Below are positions 5,992 through 7,689 of a stretch of DNA of 7,689 bases, piece by piece. A program made the position numbers and the translations under genes. The stretch comes from Nostoc sp. CHAB 5715 (lineage in GTDB: Bacteria > Cyanobacteriota > Cyanobacteriia > Cyanobacteriales > Nostocaceae), in NCBI RefSeq assembly GCF_020829685.1, contig NZ_JAIVFR010000288.1, positions 1 through 7,689 of the forward strand, given 5' to 3'. How positions within the stretch are numbered: the first letter of the stretch is position 1; each line of letters opens with the position of its first letter. Below the pieces are notes generated by a model. It was not told where the DNA came from, made no database searches, and was given only the letters and a program-made list of their open reading frames with translations.

Positions 5992-6351
5992 CTAAATTCG
6001 TCGATTTTTTTCGTCCCTCTCAAGGTGTAAATTTAGGTAAGTTATTTTATAAATCAGTTTTCTGACGTGCAGCCAACTGACTGGATATTCCAGGCGTTGC
6101 AATCTCTACTTGAATGGTATGGTTGTATCGTCGGATACGCCAAAATTTACGATTTTTTAATAATTTGCAGGTAATTTAGAGGTTTATCATACTTTAACTA
6201 ATTCAACTTCAAAAAATGTAACTAGCGGTGTGACTGCGGCTCACAGCCAAGCTTGATGTTGTTTAGGATTATAACCTTGCATATTGATAACCCTCAACTT
6301 GGGTTAATAACAAATATAAAACACTACCATACTCAAAATAATAAAAAAGTT
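5992..6351. other. Non-coding interval between the SulP scrap and parB
   Basis: No recognisable gene. On the - strand, 6047-6175 holds a 42-codon open stretch containing LLKNRKFWRIRRYNHTIQ, of unknown origin, without a start. Several small inverted repeats are present: ACCTAAATT near 5990-5998 with AATTTAGGT near 6030-6038, CTGGA-TAT-TCCAG near 6081-6093, GTATC-GTCG-GATAC at 6125-6138, and TAACCC/GGGTTA at 6288-6306. I see no iteron array and no clear parS cluster. Confidence 0.5.
6288..6306 (-). terminator. Stem-loop downstream of parB, possible weak terminator
   Basis: TAACCC at 6288-6293 and GGGTTA at 6301-6306 form a 6-bp stem with a 7-nt loop, 46 bases after the parB stop. No T-run follows on either strand, so it would be a weak intrinsic terminator at best. 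Confidence 0.25.
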
Positions 6352-7470
6352 TTATCCAATTAACTTACCAATTTCATTTAATTTCTGCTCCAAAATTCCT
6401 TGTAAAGATTGAAGTTGTTCCCTACTAGCATTAGCTAAAGTCATCTCAGATAATCCACTATTGATTTTTTGAATAACTGCTTTTATTTCTTTCGATTCTG
6501 ATTGTTCTGATGTTAAATACTTAGCTTTAATGTTCTTAACTAAATCACGTGTCTCAGGTACAGTTAAACTTTCTTTTAATACCTGCTCTGTTGCTTTTAT
6601 TCGTTCTATAGCTGCTTCTTGCTCGGAAATTTTCAATATTTTTGATGACAATGTTGCTAATGCCAATGCGTGAGCGCCTTTCAGTTCTTGATGACGAATT
6701 GCTTTTTTTAAATCTTCTGGCAAAGATAACATTGGTAAAAGATTGGACTTAACAGAAGCAGGATTCAACCCAAATTCTAAGAACACTAAAAATAAAGCTT
6801 GCTCTTCGTTATTAATATCCAGTACTTCTAAACCTTGTTGTTGCTCCTCACTACTAGCAATTAATAATTTTGTTAATTCCTTGACTTGATTATTACGTTC
6901 AAGCCGCTTAAGTACAGCACCAAGAGTTGTAGCAACCTCATCAATTTCTAAACCAGTTGATTTGGTGATCTCTTTAAATATTGCTTCTGCCTTATCTAGT
7001 GGATTTAAATCTTCAAAACCTAAAAAAGTCAATAACGATAATTGGTCTAAATCCTGCGGCTGAGGTACGATTAATGCCCTAATAGTCTCCCATCCTAATA
7101 GCTTCGCTCCTGACCAACGTAATTGTCCGTCCAAGAGCATATAACGACCGTTATCTTGAGGAACTAAAATAACTGGTGTAATCTGCCCATGTTTTTTTAG
7201 TAATCTCGCTTTTGCCTGAATAGACTCTTGTGTAATTGTTTGTCTTGGCTGATTAGGATTAGGGTCAATTAGACCCGTATCAATGGCAATCTCACTTGTT
7301 TGCGTTTGCAATTGTTCGCGTAGTTTGGCGATTTCTGTCTCTAACTCTGGTGATTGCGATGCACGTAACCTTTCTACTTCAGCTTGTAAATCCGTAATTT
7401 TTTGTTCTTGATCGGTTTTCTGCACTGCCCCTTTAAATTTATCGCCTATTTGCGGTAATGCTTTTGCCAT
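6352..7470 (-). CDS. parB: ParB-like plasmid/chromosome partition protein
   Basis: 372 residues, starting at ATG 7470, whose first base is the last base of the parA TAA; AAGGAAA just upstream serves as ribosome binding site. Residues about 20-60 are a predicted coiled coil (heptad-like, rich in Glu, Leu, Gln). About 68-135 is the ParB N-terminal domain: box I NPNQPR (71-76), then HGQITPVILVP, then box II region LLDGQLRWSGAKLLGWETI. Box II is normally GERR, which binds the CTP phosphates in ParB CTPase clamps; here it reads GQLR. About 155-195 (LNPLDKAEAIFKEI, then GLEIDEVATTLGAVLKRLE) fits the helix-turn-helix that reads parS. The C-terminal half is helical and Glu/Lys-rich. The family marks centromere-like parS sites and works with ParA to segregate replicons. 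It appears intact. A transcription-regulating ParB-like protein is an alternative. Confidence 0.82.
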   Translation of the reverse strand: MAKALPQIGDKFKGAVQKTDQEQKITDLQAEVERLRASQSPELETEIAKLREQLQTQTSEIAIDTGLIDPNPNQPRQTITQESIQAKARLLKKHGQITPVILVPQDNGRYMLLDGQLRWSGAKLLGWETIRALIVPQPQDLDQLSLLTFLGFEDLNPLDKAEAIFKEITKSTGLEIDEVATTLGAVLKRLERNNQVKELTKLLIASSEEQQQGLEVLDINNEEQALFLVFLEFGLNPASVKSNLLPMLSLPEDLKKAIRHQELKGAHALALATLSSKILKISEQEAAIERIKATEQVLKESLTVPETRDLVKNIKAKYLTSEQSESKEIKAVIQKINSGLSEMTLANASREQLQSLQGILEQKLNEIGKLIG

Positions 7471-7670
7471 TATTTTTCCTTAATTAATGCAATGACATCA
7501 TCAACAATTAATTTGAAATCTTTGCAAGCAGGATGCTTGGGACGATACTTGTGCAATGGTAATCCATAGGCACTAGCATTTTTAAACTCGTTAGAACTCC
7601 GAATTTTTGGATATAACTTTATCCCTAATGACATTGTGAAATTACAGCAGTTTTCATGTATTTGAACCAC
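7470..7670 (-). pseudogene. parA: C-terminal end of a ParA-type partition ATPase, frame closed upstream
   Basis: The last 55 or so residues (LGIKLYPKIRSSNEFKNASA onward, then YGLPLHKYRPKHPACKDF) match the C-terminus of plasmid ParA ATPases, where a phrase of the type IRxSxxFxxAxAxGLP is conserved. Homology begins near the ATG at 7634; the preceding residues from GTG 7670 look unlike ParA. This frame has a TAA at 7686-7688, still inside the window, and the Walker motifs of the roughly 200-260-residue family are absent. A different frame is open from the edge to about 7627 (KPLQQMWFKYMKTAVISQ) and might be an out-of-frame ParA portion. So parA is probably frameshifted or truncated, unless a sequencing error lies near 7630-7660. 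It overlaps parB by one base (TAATG), so the two would be translationally coupled. Confidence 0.6.
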
Positions 7671-7689
7671 ATCTGTTGTAGGGGTTTAG

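Noticed and set aside
6047..6175. 42-codon open stretch on the - strand with LLKNRKFWRIRRYNHTIQ
   Set aside because: No start codon, no recognised family; mentioned only as content of the non-coding interval.
1..7689. CRISPR arrays, tRNA, rRNA and riboswitches
   Set aside because: No regularly spaced repeats, tRNA-like folds or conserved RNA cores were seen in the non-coding stretches.

Overview
The window looks like DNA from a filamentous, Nostocales-type cyanobacterium. It is AT-rich, carries several copies of the cyanobacterial octamer GCGATCGC (HIP1), and its proteins resemble cyanobacterial families: an AiiC-like acylase, a two-protein heavy-metal RND efflux pair, an IS630 element and plasmid-type ParA/ParB. 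It is an accessory, decaying region. It may come from a plasmid or from a chromosomal island that received plasmid genes.

Layout, left to right. (1) 3-1364, + strand: the C-terminal 453 codons of a penicillin-amidase-fold acylase, probably an AiiC/QuiP-type N-acyl-homoserine-lactone acylase; its start and catalytic Ser lie outside the window. (2) 1384-2590: a complete IS630-family insertion sequence with 28-bp inverted repeats and TA target duplications. Its transposase is split into two frames at an A8 tract, and a probable extra base lies nine codons into the gene. (3) 2736-2891, - strand: the 3' end of a FetB/UPF0014 iron-export permease gene, left as a scrap. (4) 2916-4051, - strand: a broken CzcA/CopA-type RND pump gene with about 100 codons deleted internally, a frame change at the deletion, and the whole C-terminal half missing. 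(5) 4340-4539, - strand: an unrecognised C-terminal gene fragment joined directly to the truncated end of (6) 4540-5667, - strand: the CzcB/CopB-type periplasmic adaptor gene. The adaptor is interrupted by a 145-bp MITE (4950-5094) with an 8-bp target duplication and ISL3-like ends. (7) 5668-6351: long non-coding DNA. It holds a direct repeat TTTCAT-N5-TTTCAT at promoter spacing upstream of the adaptor, and a scrap of a SulP transporter STAS domain. (8) 6352-7470, - strand: an intact ParB-like protein, overlapping by one base (9) 7470-7670, - strand: the C-terminal end of ParA, whose frame is closed by a stop still inside the window.

How the parts relate. The adaptor and pump once formed a tripartite metal-efflux system (adaptor, inner-membrane RND pump, and an outer-membrane partner not seen here), transcribed leftward from a promoter carrying a CopR-like operator. 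Both genes are now non-functional, each broken more than once. FetB and SulP remnants, an orphan C-terminus, a MITE and an IS within about 4.5 kb point to repeated insertion and deletion. I see no intact new system; the most informative points are the MITE insertion, the operator that outlived its operon, and the split transposase.
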